From Bradyrhizobium iriomotense (GTDB lineage: Bacteria; Pseudomonadota; Alphaproteobacteria; Rhizobiales; Xanthobacteraceae): a stretch of 52,795 nucleotides of DNA. The notes under the pieces are model-generated. The model was not told the origin of the DNA and searched no databases. It worked only from the letters and a program-made list of their open reading frames with translations. The stretch spans positions 1-52,795 of the forward strand of contig NZ_BSOW01000050.1 in assembly GCF_030160715.1 (NCBI RefSeq). Reading direction: 5' to 3'. Of this stretch, positions 8,920 through 16,543 are shown piece by piece (positions within the stretch are counted from its first letter, which is position 1; each line of letters opens with the position of its first letter). The position numbers and the translations under genes were made by a program.

Positions 8920-9966
8920 ATGATGAAGCGGCGCGCTTTCCTAGGCAGTACACTCAGCGCGTTAACTTTGGGGGCCCCAAAAGCGCAATCAGCAACGGCC
9001 ACGACACAAAATGCGGTCGATTCCACTAGGTTTGAGCCGCTTGTCTGGCCAATTACAACGAGGCTACCCGAGGGCGTTCGATCATTCGTTGGTCACGCGG
9101 ACACGGTGCTTGACGTCATTGGCCGGGTCGGAGCGCCGGCGAGCTTGGTCATCTTTACCGAAGGCAATCACCTGATGGTGCTTTCGAGCAACGATATCGT
9201 CGGCGCATTTCCATCATGGGCTAAATCCCAGCCGCAATACGCCAATCTCGATCTAACCAACGTCATTTTGGTCACATTGCCTCAGCCCATCCTTGTCCAG
9301 ATGATTCGCACCGGAGCAGTTGCGCTTGGCAACCTCTCGCTCGAGGTCAGCCGTACCTCTGGTTTCTATCCTGATATCTTCATGGGCTACCCAGAGCCCT
9401 TGCGGCAGTTGCATCAGATGGGCGTGGTCGAGCCTCAGGCGCGCTTCTTCTGTAGGAATCGCGGTGTGGCGTTGCTTGTCCGCAAAGGCAACCCACTCGG
9501 CATTCGTGGCCTGGCTGATGTGATCCATGCGGGTACCAGCGTTGCGCTGCCAGATGCGGGCGATGTTCGTGCGAAATGTCTTGCTGCCGCGGAGGCGCTG
9601 CTTGGAAAGCCAGCTGCCGATGCTCTCGTCGCCGCTGAGGTAAATTTTCGAGGTCGCCTTGGCATCATGCATCGCGACCTTCCTGAAATGGTCGCCCGCG
9701 GCTACGCGGACGTAGCCTTCACGTGGTATCATCTCGTTTCGCACTGGGCGCAGATATTCCCAAATCACTTTGAGTTTGTTGCCGTTCCGGGCGCTGAGCC
9801 GTTCTTCACCCAGATCGCTTTGGCCCGCGTCAACAATCCACTGCGTTCCGGTGCTACGAAAGCGTTCGACGAGTTCTTCTTCGGCCGAGCAAAGGACGTG
9901 TACCCCCGCTATGAATTTGCGCCTATGAATGACAATGAGTTTGGAGTGTCCTTGGCGCTCGGCTGA
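8920..9966 (+). CDS. Tat-exported periplasmic substrate-binding protein (type 2 fold, molybdate/sulfate-like)
   Basis: 348 residues from MMKRRAFLGSTLSALTLGAP, a twin-arginine signal with the RRAFLG core. The body resembles extracellular solute-binding proteins of the type 2 class: ASLVIFTEGN, LVRKGNPLGIRGLADVI, a segment common in ModA-like and sulfate-like proteins, DAGDVRAKCLAAAEALLG, and ARGYADVAFTWYHLVSHWA. The sequence differs from the ABC_sub_bind proteins around it. The ORF is open back to 8836, but the twin-arginine signal decides the start. Ligand unknown; the type 2 fold and Tat export leave a metal-oxyanion or organic acid ligand both possible. The 5' flank element at 8795 ties it to the same array. 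Confidence 0.75.
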   Translation: MMKRRAFLGSTLSALTLGAPKAQSATATTQNAVDSTRFEPLVWPITTRLPEGVRSFVGHADTVLDVIGRVGAPASLVIFTEGNHLMVLSSNDIVGAFPSWAKSQPQYANLDLTNVILVTLPQPILVQMIRTGAVALGNLSLEVSRTSGFYPDIFMGYPEPLRQLHQMGVVEPQARFFCRNRGVALLVRKGNPLGIRGLADVIHAGTSVALPDAGDVRAKCLAAAEALLGKPAADALVAAEVNFRGRLGIMHRDLPEMVARGYADVAFTWYHLVSHWAQIFPNHFEFVAVPGAEPFFTQIALARVNNPLRSGATKAFDEFFFGRAKDVYPRYEFAPMNDNEFGVSLALG

Positions 9967-10069
9967 TTTTTAAGGATGGAACGTCGCCTTGTGGCCCGTC
10001 GCGCCGGTGGGCGCAGTGCAACGAATGTCCGAAGTTAATGGGAGACCGGAAGTAGCTGTCTGATTGCAA

Positions 10070-10090
10070 AACGACGCGATGGACCCGAAG
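10070..10090 (+). repeat. 5' flank element, copy B
   Basis: ACGACGCGATGGACCCGAAG matches the elements at 8795 and 14637. The match to the 14637 copy extends upstream: GACCGGAA about 25 nt before and GCAAA immediately before are present in both. It lies 94 nt before the broken ABC_sub_bind gene. Confidence 0.6.
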
Positions 10091-10184
10091 CCGAAGTTGA
10101 CGCTCCAACGAGATTTGAGCGAACTTCCGCGTTCGGGCTCTTCCAAAATGGCTATCCCGTCTCATACTATCCTCGTCGTGAACT

Positions 10185-10828
10185 ATGGGGTCTGGCACGC
10201 GACGGCGAATTTTCATCGCTGGATTGGGCTTGTCCGCCGCGCTTCCGAAGCTGACGCGAGCCCAAGTCCAAGTTTCTCGAATTGGTGTGCTCACTTTGGA
10301 AGGGCCGGCAACGCGGCTTCTGGAACAAGCCCTCCAACAGCGGGGCTGGGCGGTCGGTCAAAATCTCAAGATCGAATATCGGATTTACAATGGGGATACC
10401 GATCTCGCGCATCGTTATGCCCGCGAGCTAATCTCCTTAAAGCCAGATGCACTTTACGCTGTAACCAATACCTCGATGGCGGCACTTCAACTTGAAGGCT
10501 CAACTATTCCGACCGTCTTTGCGATGGTCAGCGATCCGGTCGGGAAACACTACGTCGATAGCTTTGCCAGACCGGGTCGCAACGTGACAGGCTTTACGCC
10601 ATTCGTGCCGTCACTCGGGGGCAAATGGTCGTACGGCGTCGACATCAACCAAATATTCGTCGGTGCTGCCACCTACATTGACCGGATATTGCGTGGCGCT
10701 AACCAGCCGAACTGCCAGTTCAAGTCCCAACCGAATTCCAGCTGGTCGTCAATCAGAAAGCAGCAAGGCAACTCGGCTTGCGCCTGCCGCCGGCGCTGCT
10801 CACCCGCGCTGACGAGGTGATCGAACAG
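10185..10828 (+). pseudogene. Broken ABC_sub_bind substrate-binding protein gene (2)
   Basis: The start MGSGTRRRIFIAGLGLSAAL (twin-arginine-like signal) and the first half (VSRIGVLTLEGPATRLLEQA, PVGKHYVDSFARPGRNVTGF) follow the family. At about 10625 the frame jumps from PFVPSLGGKW straight to SYGVDINQIFVGAATYIDRI, removing roughly 135-140 residues present in the intact relatives at 7713, 12927 and 14736. After ILRGAN a single base appears to be lost (GCTAACCAGCC where GCTAACCCAGCC would fit). In the shifted frame the proper end is still readable: PAELPVQVPTEFQLVVNQKA, then LPPALLTRADEVIEQ. The open frame ends at 10820 with a scrambled tail. Two independent lesions make a functional binding protein unlikely. 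Confidence 0.88.
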
Positions 10829-10845
10829 AGCCCATGTTGTTGCAC

Positions 10846-10864
10846 TGCACGAGTCCGTGGCCGG
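10846..10864 (+). repeat. 3' flank element, copy 2
   Basis: TGCACGAGTCCGTGGCCGG directly follows the broken gene and is a shortened match to the elements at 13943 and 15744 (TGCACGAGTCCGGAAGTGGC type). It overlaps the end of the sulfatase remnant on the other strand. Confidence 0.45.
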
Positions 10865-11020
10865 ATCTTGTGCTGCGCCAGTTGCGGCGAGCAGCGTCGG
10901 AAGCCAGTCCATATTCGCGGTCACCTGCTGACTAACTAGGCCGGCGAGAATGCGCGCGGGCCAAAAGACAAGGGCGGGAATGCGCAGCCCGCCCTCCAAG
11001 AGCCTCGCGCGGCTGAAAAT
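10849..11020 (-). pseudogene. Sulfatase (arylsulfatase) gene remnant
   Basis: The minus strand encodes LLEGGLRIPALVFWPARILA, continuing VSQQVTANMDWLPTLLAATG. This is the conserved internal stretch of type I sulfatases (usually EGG-x-RVP-x-IV-x-WPG-x-I followed by a MDxxPT motif). Neither the N-terminal CxPSR active-site region nor the C-terminus is present; sequence on both sides is unrelated. It is therefore a fragment of about 55 codons left by rearrangement. Its right edge coincides with the 3' flank element of the neighbouring broken gene, so that element marks a junction. Confidence 0.7.
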
Positions 11021-11154
11021 TTTATATCACCTAATGTCGGTCTGATCCCGGTTCCTTCGTCCTTGAGTCGGGAGGCGCGCCAAGTGGACCGGATTGCCGC
11101 CGATGGCGTTTCAACGCTCAGCGCTTCATTCTTCGATTTTGCGGAGTGACTTAC

Positions 11155-11856
11155 ATGACTGATACCCTTGTCCCTGCCCGAGACTTGGCTGCCGGACGGC
11201 ACCCTCGGTTTCCCGGCGAAAGTGCTGACTATGCGAACGCGCGGCAAGCGCTGCTGGCCGAGGAGATCGAGCTTCGCCGCCATATCAGCCGGGTTGCCGA
11301 ACGGCGTCGGGCGCTTCCGCCCGGCCCCGTGATCAAGAAAGACTACCGCTTCGTCGATGCGAACGGCACCGAGCTTGGTCTGACCGATCTGTTCGGGGCG
11401 CACGACACGCTGGTGACCTATTTTTGGATGTACGGTCCGCAGCGGGAACGACCCTGTCCGATGTGCACCAACCTACTCGGACCTTTGAACGGCAATGCTG
11501 CTGATATCAAGCAACGGACAGCGCTGAAAGTGCTCGGCCGCTCCGCTGTCAGCCGCCAGATCGCATTCGCCCAGGAACGCGGCTGGACGCAGTTGGATTT
11601 CGTTCAGACGGTTGGCAACGATTATGCCCGGGATCTTGGTGTGCTCACGCCAGAGGGTTTGGAATGGCCCGCGCTCGTGGTCTACCGGCGGGATGGACAT
11701 GACGTTCGTCTGTTCTGGGCCGGCGAGATGAGTGGGGCAATGGCCGACCCCGGGCAGGATCCCAGGGGCGCTCCGGACCTCGCGCCACTGTGGAACATTC
11801 TCGATCTCACGCCTGCCGGCCGTGACCCATCTTGGTATCCAAAGCTGAGCTATTGA
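11155..11856 (+). CDS. DUF899 family thioredoxin-like protein
   Basis: 233 residues. The ATG at 11155 lies 9 nt after GCGGAG. Features of the DUF899 family are an N-terminal helical part (LLAEEIELRRHISRVAERRR), then a thioredoxin-like fold with DYRFVDANGTELGLTDLFGA, LVTYFWMYGPQRERPCPMCT and ALVVYRRDGHDVRLFWAGEM, ending DLTPAGRDPSWYPKLSY. The PCPMC segment occupies the usual family cysteine site; whether it is redox active is unknown. No signal peptide, so cytoplasmic. It is followed 28 nt later by a glutathione transferase gene and the two probably form an operon, possibly in oxidative or xenobiotic stress (inference). Confidence 0.85.
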   Translation: MTDTLVPARDLAAGRHPRFPGESADYANARQALLAEEIELRRHISRVAERRRALPPGPVIKKDYRFVDANGTELGLTDLFGAHDTLVTYFWMYGPQRERPCPMCTNLLGPLNGNAADIKQRTALKVLGRSAVSRQIAFAQERGWTQLDFVQTVGNDYARDLGVLTPEGLEWPALVVYRRDGHDVRLFWAGEMSGAMADPGQDPRGAPDLAPLWNILDLTPAGRDPSWYPKLSY

Positions 11857-11884
11857 CGCGCGCTAGCCGCAAAGGAGAACCGAC

Positions 11885-12508
11885 ATGAAGATCTACTGGA
11901 TCAAGGCGCAGGCGCCCCGTCGCGTGCTGGCGCTTGTTGGGCATCTCGGGGTGAATGCCGAGTTCATCGAGATCAGCCGCGGCCTGAAGACCAACGACTA
12001 CGCGGCGCTCAATCCCAATATGAGGGCGCCGACGCTGGTCGATGGCGAGGTGGTATTATGGGAATCCTCGGCGATCATGGCCTATCTCTGCATCAAGCAG
12101 GGATCGGACATGTGGCCGGCCGACAATCCGCAGGAGCAGGTCGAGGTGCTGCGCTGGCTGTCGTGGGACAACTGCCATTGGCTGTCAGCCGTCGGCCCGT
12201 TCTATTTCGAGCATATCGTCAAGAAGACCTTCAACATCGGCCCGCCGGACCGCGCAGCGCTGGTCGAGAAGGTTCCGAACCTGAAAACATATGCCAAGAT
12301 TCTTGACGATCACCTTGAAGGCCGGAGCTTCGTCGCCTGCGACCGGCTCACCGTCGCCGACTTCCATCTGGCGTCGATGGCCGCCGACTGGCGCGAGGCG
12401 GAGATGCCGTTTGCGGACTTTCCCAGCGTCGTGCGCTGGCTCGATACGCTGGCACGCCTGCCGGCCTGGGCCGACCCGTGGCCGAAAACGACAGCGGCGG
12501 CGGCTTGA
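11885..12508 (+). CDS. Glutathione S-transferase family protein
   Basis: 207 residues, the usual GST length. AAAGGAGAA precedes the ATG. The N-terminal thioredoxin fold begins KIYWIKAQAPRRVLALVGHL, has RAPTLVDG with the cis-proline (about residue 49), and WESSAIMAYL, the glutathione gamma-glutamyl binding motif. The all-helical C-terminal domain has LTVADFHLASMAA, the N-capping box region. Expected role is conjugation or glutathione-dependent reduction in the cytoplasm; the subclass and substrate are not clear. Same strand and close behind the DUF899 gene. Confidence 0.88.
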   Translation: MKIYWIKAQAPRRVLALVGHLGVNAEFIEISRGLKTNDYAALNPNMRAPTLVDGEVVLWESSAIMAYLCIKQGSDMWPADNPQEQVEVLRWLSWDNCHWLSAVGPFYFEHIVKKTFNIGPPDRAALVEKVPNLKTYAKILDDHLEGRSFVACDRLTVADFHLASMAADWREAEMPFADFPSVVRWLDTLARLPAWADPWPKTTAAAA

Positions 12509-12926
12509 ACGGCGCGCGAGCCGCAGAGGCATTTCAGCGCGTCGGCGTTGCGCGACCGGTCGGTCGCAGCTGAGTGAATGTGATTGCGTCGCAATTCCCG
12601 CGTCAGCGGCGCCAGGGCACGTATCCTGGAAACCTCATCAAGCGGATCCGCGACCGCGCACCACTCCAAGTACCGTGCTACATCGACCTGAAACCGCCAC
12701 ATGTAAAACTACGATGTCGCCTGTTGGCCCCAAGCGGCGGTTGGGGAATGTCTGCTATTCCGCCGCTGTTAGGAGAAGCAGACATCCGTCGAGCGGCCCA
12801 AAGATGACGTGAGTGACCCCCAGCGGACATTGCACCGGCACCAGCCCGGTTTGACCCTGAAGACAGTTTGGTCGCGCCGTGGTAATCATTTTTGCAGTAA
12901 GCAGCCCTCGGTGGAGAGGCGTGCAG
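12509..12926. other. Intergenic region with interspersed repeat pieces
   Basis: These 418 nt contain no convincing gene. The stretch 12743-12800 (GGGAATGTCTGCTATTCCGC, then AGGAGAAGCAGACATCCGTC) resembles a repeat common between Bradyrhizobium genes, whose translation gives short peptides starting MSA. The 5' flank element copy C is at 12803-12826. On the minus strand a frame from 12702 to 12310 is open but overlaps the GST gene and matches no family I know. Confidence 0.4.
12803..12826 (+). repeat. 5' flank element, copy C
   Basis: GACGTGAGTGACCCCCAGCG is a diverged copy of the element at 14637 (GACGCGAGTGACCCGAAGCG); three positions differ. It ends 100 nt before the start of the next ABC_sub_bind gene. 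Confidence 0.5.
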
Positions 12927-13922
12927 ATGCCAGCCGCGATTGGAAGGCGCGAATTGATAGGGCGGCTTCTCGCTACCGCGGTAGCGTGCCCGCTGACTGT
13001 ATCCGCGCAGCAGCAGCCTATGCCGATGGTCGGCGTTGTGCGTATTGGAAAGCGGGGAGAGACTCCGCATCTTGATGACGCATTTCGTCAAGGGCTTTCA
13101 AAAGCCGGGTACATTGAGCATCAGAACGTCGCTATAGAATGGCGATGGGCGGAGGGTCGCTACGAACTCTTACCAGGGCTGGTAGCCGAACTGGTCGATC
13201 GTCACGTTGCCGCCATCGCTTTGCCCGGAGCGACAGCGTCAGTGCTCGCTGCAAAAGCAGCCACGCGATCCATTCCAATCGTGTTCATGATAGGTGCTGA
13301 CCCGGTCGAGTTCGGGTTGGTCGCAAGTCTTGCTCACCCCGGAGGAAACATCACAGGAGTGTGCCTACTGCAGACTCCCGTGATCGCGAAGCGGGTCGAA
13401 CTATTGCATCAGCTCATACCAACAGCGACGACCATCGCGCTGCTGATAGACCCCGAAAATCCTTTCGGGCAGGTGGAGCGTAGCGAAGCTGAAGCTGCGG
13501 CGCGGGATTTAAGACTGGAACTGCAAGTTGCCGCCGCGAAATGGCAAGATGAAATTGATGCCTCGTTTCCGAATTTGATCGGCCGAGGAGCCCGCGCGAT
13601 CATGATTGGAACCGACGCGTACTTTTTCAATCAACGCAGCCAAATCGCTATGCTGGCCGCTCGTTACGCCATACCCGCCATGGCTCATTGGCGCGAGTAT
13701 CCAGCGGCCGGCGGCTTGATGAGCTACGGAAGTAACGTCGCTGACGCTTATCGTCTCACCGGCATGTATGTCGGTCGGGTGCTCAAAGGAGAAAAGCCGG
13801 CTGATATGCCGGTGCAGCAGGCGACCAAGTTCGAGTTGGTCATAAACCTCAAGGCTGCGAAGGCGCTCGGGCTTACCTTTCCGGACAGAATGCTCGCCAT
13901 CGCCGATGAGGTGATCGAATAA
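12927..13922 (+). CDS. ABC_sub_bind family periplasmic substrate-binding protein (3)
   Basis: 331 residues from an ATG preceded by GGAGAGG. The signal MPAAIGRRELIGRLLATAVA has a twin-arginine-like GRRELIG and a likely cleavage near VSAQ. Family marks in order: MVGVVRIGKRGETPHLDDAF, QGLSKAGYIEHQNVAIEWRW, ATRSIPIVFMIGADPVEFGL, SLAHPGGNITGVCL, YPAAGGLMSYGSNVADAYRL, VLKGEKPADMPVQQATKFEL, and the closing ADEVIE. A GTG at 12879 extends the frame by 16 residues before the signal and is less likely. It looks intact, unlike copy 2. Ligand unknown and no transporter partner adjacent. Confidence 0.9.
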   Translation: MPAAIGRRELIGRLLATAVACPLTVSAQQQPMPMVGVVRIGKRGETPHLDDAFRQGLSKAGYIEHQNVAIEWRWAEGRYELLPGLVAELVDRHVAAIALPGATASVLAAKAATRSIPIVFMIGADPVEFGLVASLAHPGGNITGVCLLQTPVIAKRVELLHQLIPTATTIALLIDPENPFGQVERSEAEAAARDLRLELQVAAAKWQDEIDASFPNLIGRGARAIMIGTDAYFFNQRSQIAMLAARYAIPAMAHWREYPAAGGLMSYGSNVADAYRLTGMYVGRVLKGEKPADMPVQQATKFELVINLKAAKALGLTFPDRMLAIADEVIE

Positions 13923-13942
13923 GCCGGGCCATTGCTGCGTCG

Positions 13943-13964
13943 CACGAGTCCGGAAGTGGCCCAT
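13943..13964 (+). repeat. 3' flank element, copy 3
   Basis: GCACGAGTCCGGAAGTGGCC starts 21 nt after the stop codon and is nearly identical to the element 22 nt after the gene ending at 15722. The following repeat (13952-14057) runs on from it. Confidence 0.65.
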
Positions 13965-14057
13965 CAGCGAAGTGGCGACAACCCCACCTTGAGGTCTGCT
14001 TATTGGGGCGGAGCGGACTAGATTTGCTCACTCTGAGTTGTTCGCATTTTGACCCAA
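13952..14057 (+). repeat. Interspersed repeat, copy 2 (upstream of carboxymuconolactone gene)
   Basis: Homologous to 7527-7628: it shares CGGAA, AGCGAAGTGGCGACA, the identical 21-nt core at 14014-14034 and the closing TTGACCCA. It ends 75 nt before the GTG start at 14133. Two separate genes of the array therefore follow the same repeat at almost the same distance. Confidence 0.7.
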
Positions 14058-14132
14058 CCGGCCCCCAGACAGCTTGGCCTTATCTCTCGAAAACCGTTAC
14101 GCTCGTCGTCAGTCTGGACAGAGGAGGCATCA

Positions 14133-14513
14133 GTGGCGGATAGCGAATTGTTTCAGAGGGGTCTCAAGACGCGGAAACAGGTGCTCGGCGAGAAGTATGT
14201 TGATGCAAACCTCGCCGGTTCTGATGAGTTCATGATGACGTTTCAACGGGCCGTTACCGAACTGGCGTGGGGTTATGCGTGGAGTCGTTCTGGGCTTGAC
14301 CAAAAGACACGGAGTATCCTGACGCTTGGAATCCTCGCAGGGCTCGGCCGCTTTCAAGAGCTGGGCATTTACACGAATGCCGCGGTTGCCAGCGGTGTAA
14401 CGGTCGATGAGATCAAAGAAGCCTTGGTTCAGATTACTGTCTACTGCGGGACCCCCGCGGGCCGCCAAGCATTCTTAGCAGCGCATGAAGCTCTAAAGTC
14501 TCCTAAGGACTAA
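14133..14513 (+). CDS. Carboxymuconolactone decarboxylase (AhpD-like) family protein
   Basis: 126 residues. The GTG at 14133 follows GAGGAGG with a 5-nt spacer, a strong ribosome binding site that decides the start; the frame open back to 14049 begins with TTG inside the repeat. Conserved features: LFQRGLKTRKQVLGEKYVDA, FQRAVTELAWGYAWSRSGLD, TRSILTLGILAGLGRFQELG, and VTVDEIKEALVQITVYCGTP. This is the PcaC type of the family, which decarboxylates gamma-carboxymuconolactone in the protocatechuate branch of the beta-ketoadipate pathway, though many paralogues act elsewhere. The Cys-x-x-Cys of AhpD peroxidases is absent. It stands alone between two binding-protein genes with no other pca gene near, so its pathway is uncertain. 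Confidence 0.85.
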   Translation: MADSELFQRGLKTRKQVLGEKYVDANLAGSDEFMMTFQRAVTELAWGYAWSRSGLDQKTRSILTLGILAGLGRFQELGIYTNAAVASGVTVDEIKEALVQITVYCGTPAGRQAFLAAHEALKSPKD

Positions 14514-14636
14514 CGCGCCCCTTGACGAACCTCTATTCTAGCTACGCCCGCTTCTTTGGCACGAAACCGACCTGCCGGGCCCAGGTCACGACGTCCGTTG
14601 TCAGGGGAGGACCGGAATTCTTCGGCCTACGTGCAA

Positions 14637-14660
14637 ACCGACGCGAGTGACCCGAAGCGG
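14637..14660 (+). repeat. 5' flank element, copy D
   Basis: ACCGACGCGAGTGACCCGAA, followed by GCGG, is the best-preserved copy of this element. It ends 75 nt before the GTG start of the gene at 14736 and shares upstream similarity with copy B. Confidence 0.6.
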
Positions 14661-14735
14661 TCCTTCAAAGTACCTCACAGCCCCATAACAAAGTGCTAGG
14701 CTCCGCCTCCCCAGGCGCGGTCCAGGGAGGGGCAC

Positions 14736-15722
14736 GTGCGACGGCGGGACCTTCTTGCAGGTTTGTTGGCCACCACAACGGCGAGCGCGCTGCGGGCTGC
14801 TGAGCCGAACAAGATCTATCGGCTTGCGATTGTGTCAACGGTTGCCGACTTAAGCGAGACCGGTATGTACAAGCCGTTGTTTGTCGAGTTGCGGCGACTT
14901 GGTTACGTCGAAGGAGAGAACCTCGTTGTTCTGCGCTTCTCGACAAAGGGAGATACCTCGCGCTACGACGAAACGGTTCGCGATGCCGTCAGCTCGTCCC
15001 CGGATCTCATTTTCGTTTCAGGGACTAGCCATTTACTTCTTCGAGTGAAAGCGCTTGTACGCTCCATTCCCGTCGTCGGGGGGATGAATGATCCCATTGC
15101 ACTTGGGATCGTCACCAATCTTGCTCGACCGGAAGGAAATATAACCGGGATCAGCGTCGATGCCGGCATCGAAATTTTCGGCAAGCGGCTCGGGATACTT
15201 CTGGAGGTGGCTCCGACAGCTAGTCGCGTGGGATTTCTTTGTACAGAAGCATTCTGGAATAGCGCCGGTGGTGACGCAATGCGCGCGGCAGCTCACAATT
15301 TCTCAGTCAAAGTTGTGGGTTCACCGTTGCAGGGGCTAGCTCAAGAAGCCGAGTATCTACGTGTTCTAGATCTTCTCCAACGTGAACACGCCGATGGCCT
15401 GCTTGTGACTGATGGGCCACAACACTTGGCCCACCGAGATGTTATTGTGGACTTCGCAAAGGGGGCTCGACTTCCAGCGATCTATCCTTACCGGGAGTAT
15501 ATCGAGATCGGAGGTTTGATGGCCTATGCCATTGATAGACAAGACGTAAACCGCCGATTCGCTCGCTATATTGATGCGATTTTTAAGGGCGCAAAACCCA
15601 GCGAGTTACCGATCTATCAGGTGGACAAGTACACGACCATCATCAACCTCAAAGCCGCCAAGATGCAAGGCATTACGATTCCCGCGTCATTGGTCCTTCG
15701 CGCCGACGAGGTGATCGAATGA
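14736..15722 (+). CDS. ABC_sub_bind family periplasmic substrate-binding protein (4)
   Basis: 328 residues. A GTG start preceded by GGGAGGGGCAC gives MRRRDLLAGLLATTTASALR, a twin-arginine-like signal. The order of family segments is kept: RLAIVSTVADLSETGMYKPL, ELRRLGYVEGENLVVLRFST, VRSIPVVGGMNDPIALGIVT, NLARPEGNITGISV, GLMAYAIDRQDVNRRFARYI, IFKGAKPSELPIYQVDKYTT and ADEVIE. No stop or frameshift is seen. Similarity to the other copies is clear but limited in the middle domain, so these are old paralogues and not a recent tandem array. Ligand unknown. Confidence 0.9.
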   Translation: MRRRDLLAGLLATTTASALRAAEPNKIYRLAIVSTVADLSETGMYKPLFVELRRLGYVEGENLVVLRFSTKGDTSRYDETVRDAVSSSPDLIFVSGTSHLLLRVKALVRSIPVVGGMNDPIALGIVTNLARPEGNITGISVDAGIEIFGKRLGILLEVAPTASRVGFLCTEAFWNSAGGDAMRAAAHNFSVKVVGSPLQGLAQEAEYLRVLDLLQREHADGLLVTDGPQHLAHRDVIVDFAKGARLPAIYPYREYIEIGGLMAYAIDRQDVNRRFARYIDAIFKGAKPSELPIYQVDKYTTIINLKAAKMQGITIPASLVLRADEVIE

Positions 15723-15743
15723 GGGCGTGCTCTTTTGGTGCGG

Positions 15744-15766
15744 TGCATGAGTCCGGAAGTGGCCCA
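15744..15766 (+). repeat. 3' flank element, copy 4
   Basis: TGCATGAGTCCGGAAGTGGC, then CCA, starts 22 nt after the gene and matches the element at 13943. Sequence farther on (TATTGGAGGAGAAGCGGACC) also recalls the interspersed repeat at 13952-14057. Confidence 0.65.
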
Positions 15767-15875
15767 TCGCTGCCGTCTGTATTAGTCGAGGCTACGTCCG
15801 GTATTGGAGGAGAAGCGGACCAACGCTTGTGCGGTCAGACAATTTTGAATCTGCCCATGAGCTGCCTGTCTGAGT

Positions 15876-15901
15876 GGGGCGGAGTTCATCCGCTCCGCCC
15901 C
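15876..15901 (-). terminator. Strong hairpin at the 3' end of the integrase gene
   Basis: GGGGCGGAG and CTCCGCCCC form a perfect 9-bp stem with an 8-nt loop, 7 nt beyond the integrase stop codon. No run of T follows in the gene's direction, so a Rho-independent terminator is possible but not certain; it could equally be a relic of a mobile element end. Confidence 0.4.
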
Positions 15902-15907
15902 GTTAGT

Positions 15908-16543
15908 TCAGACGTCAACTTGTTCTGCGATTGCCAGCGCGTCGTCGACCTCGATCCCGAGATACCGGACAGTGCTCTCGATTTTCGTGTGACCCAATAG
16001 GAGCTGGACGGCGCGCAAGTTGCCCGTGCGCTGATAGATCAGGGTCGCCTTTGTTCGGCGCAGCGAATGTGTCCCAAACAGGTGCGGATCTAAGCCCACA
16101 CTGACAATCCACCCAGCGAGCAAACGCGCGTACTGCCGGGTCGTCAGACTGCAGTTCGATCCGCGCCGGCCGGTGAACAGATAGTCGCCCGGCTTTTTGC
16201 CGGTAGCCTTCAGATAGTCGTCAACGGCCTTTCGAGTTGCCTCAGTCAGCTCAAACTTGACCGGCCGGCCGGTCTTCTTCTGTCGAACACTCGCACGATC
16301 GGCTGCGTAGCCGGTCGGCGCAATGTTATCGACCTTGAGCGCCACGACATCGCAACCACGGAGCTTACTGTCGATAGCGAGATTAAACAGAGCAAGGTCC
16401 CGAACCCGACCTTCGACTTGAAGCTTGGTCCGGATCGACCAGACATGCTTGGGGCGAAGCGGCGGCTTCGCTCCGACAATCCTTCCCTTGTTCCAAGGGA
16501 CACGCCTAGAGGCTGCTGCGATGATGCTTGAATCTTCGGTCAT
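15908..16543 (-). CDS. Short tyrosine recombinase/integrase
   Basis: 211 residues, starting at an ATG with GAGGAGG 8 nt upstream. The catalytic residues of the tyrosine recombinase family are visible: Arg in DSKLRGCDVVALKVDN, His and Arg in FGTHSLRRTKATLIYQ, His in VQLLLGHTKIESTVRY, and the nucleophile Tyr in the same segment (VRYLGI). The N-terminal SAM-like core-binding domain of about 100 residues found in most phage and XerC-type enzymes is missing or reduced to some 35 residues, so this is a catalytic-domain-only form, common as stand-alone integrases in rhizobia. It lies at the border between the accessory region and the core genes and may have served to mobilise DNA here. Attachment sites were not found. 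Confidence 0.85.
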   Translation of the reverse strand: MTEDSSIIAAASRRVPWNKGRIVGAKPPLRPKHVWSIRTKLQVEGRVRDLALFNLAIDSKLRGCDVVALKVDNIAPTGYAADRASVRQKKTGRPVKFELTEATRKAVDDYLKATGKKPGDYLFTGRRGSNCSLTTRQYARLLAGWIVSVGLDPHLFGTHSLRRTKATLIYQRTGNLRAVQLLLGHTKIESTVRYLGIEVDDALAIAEQVDV

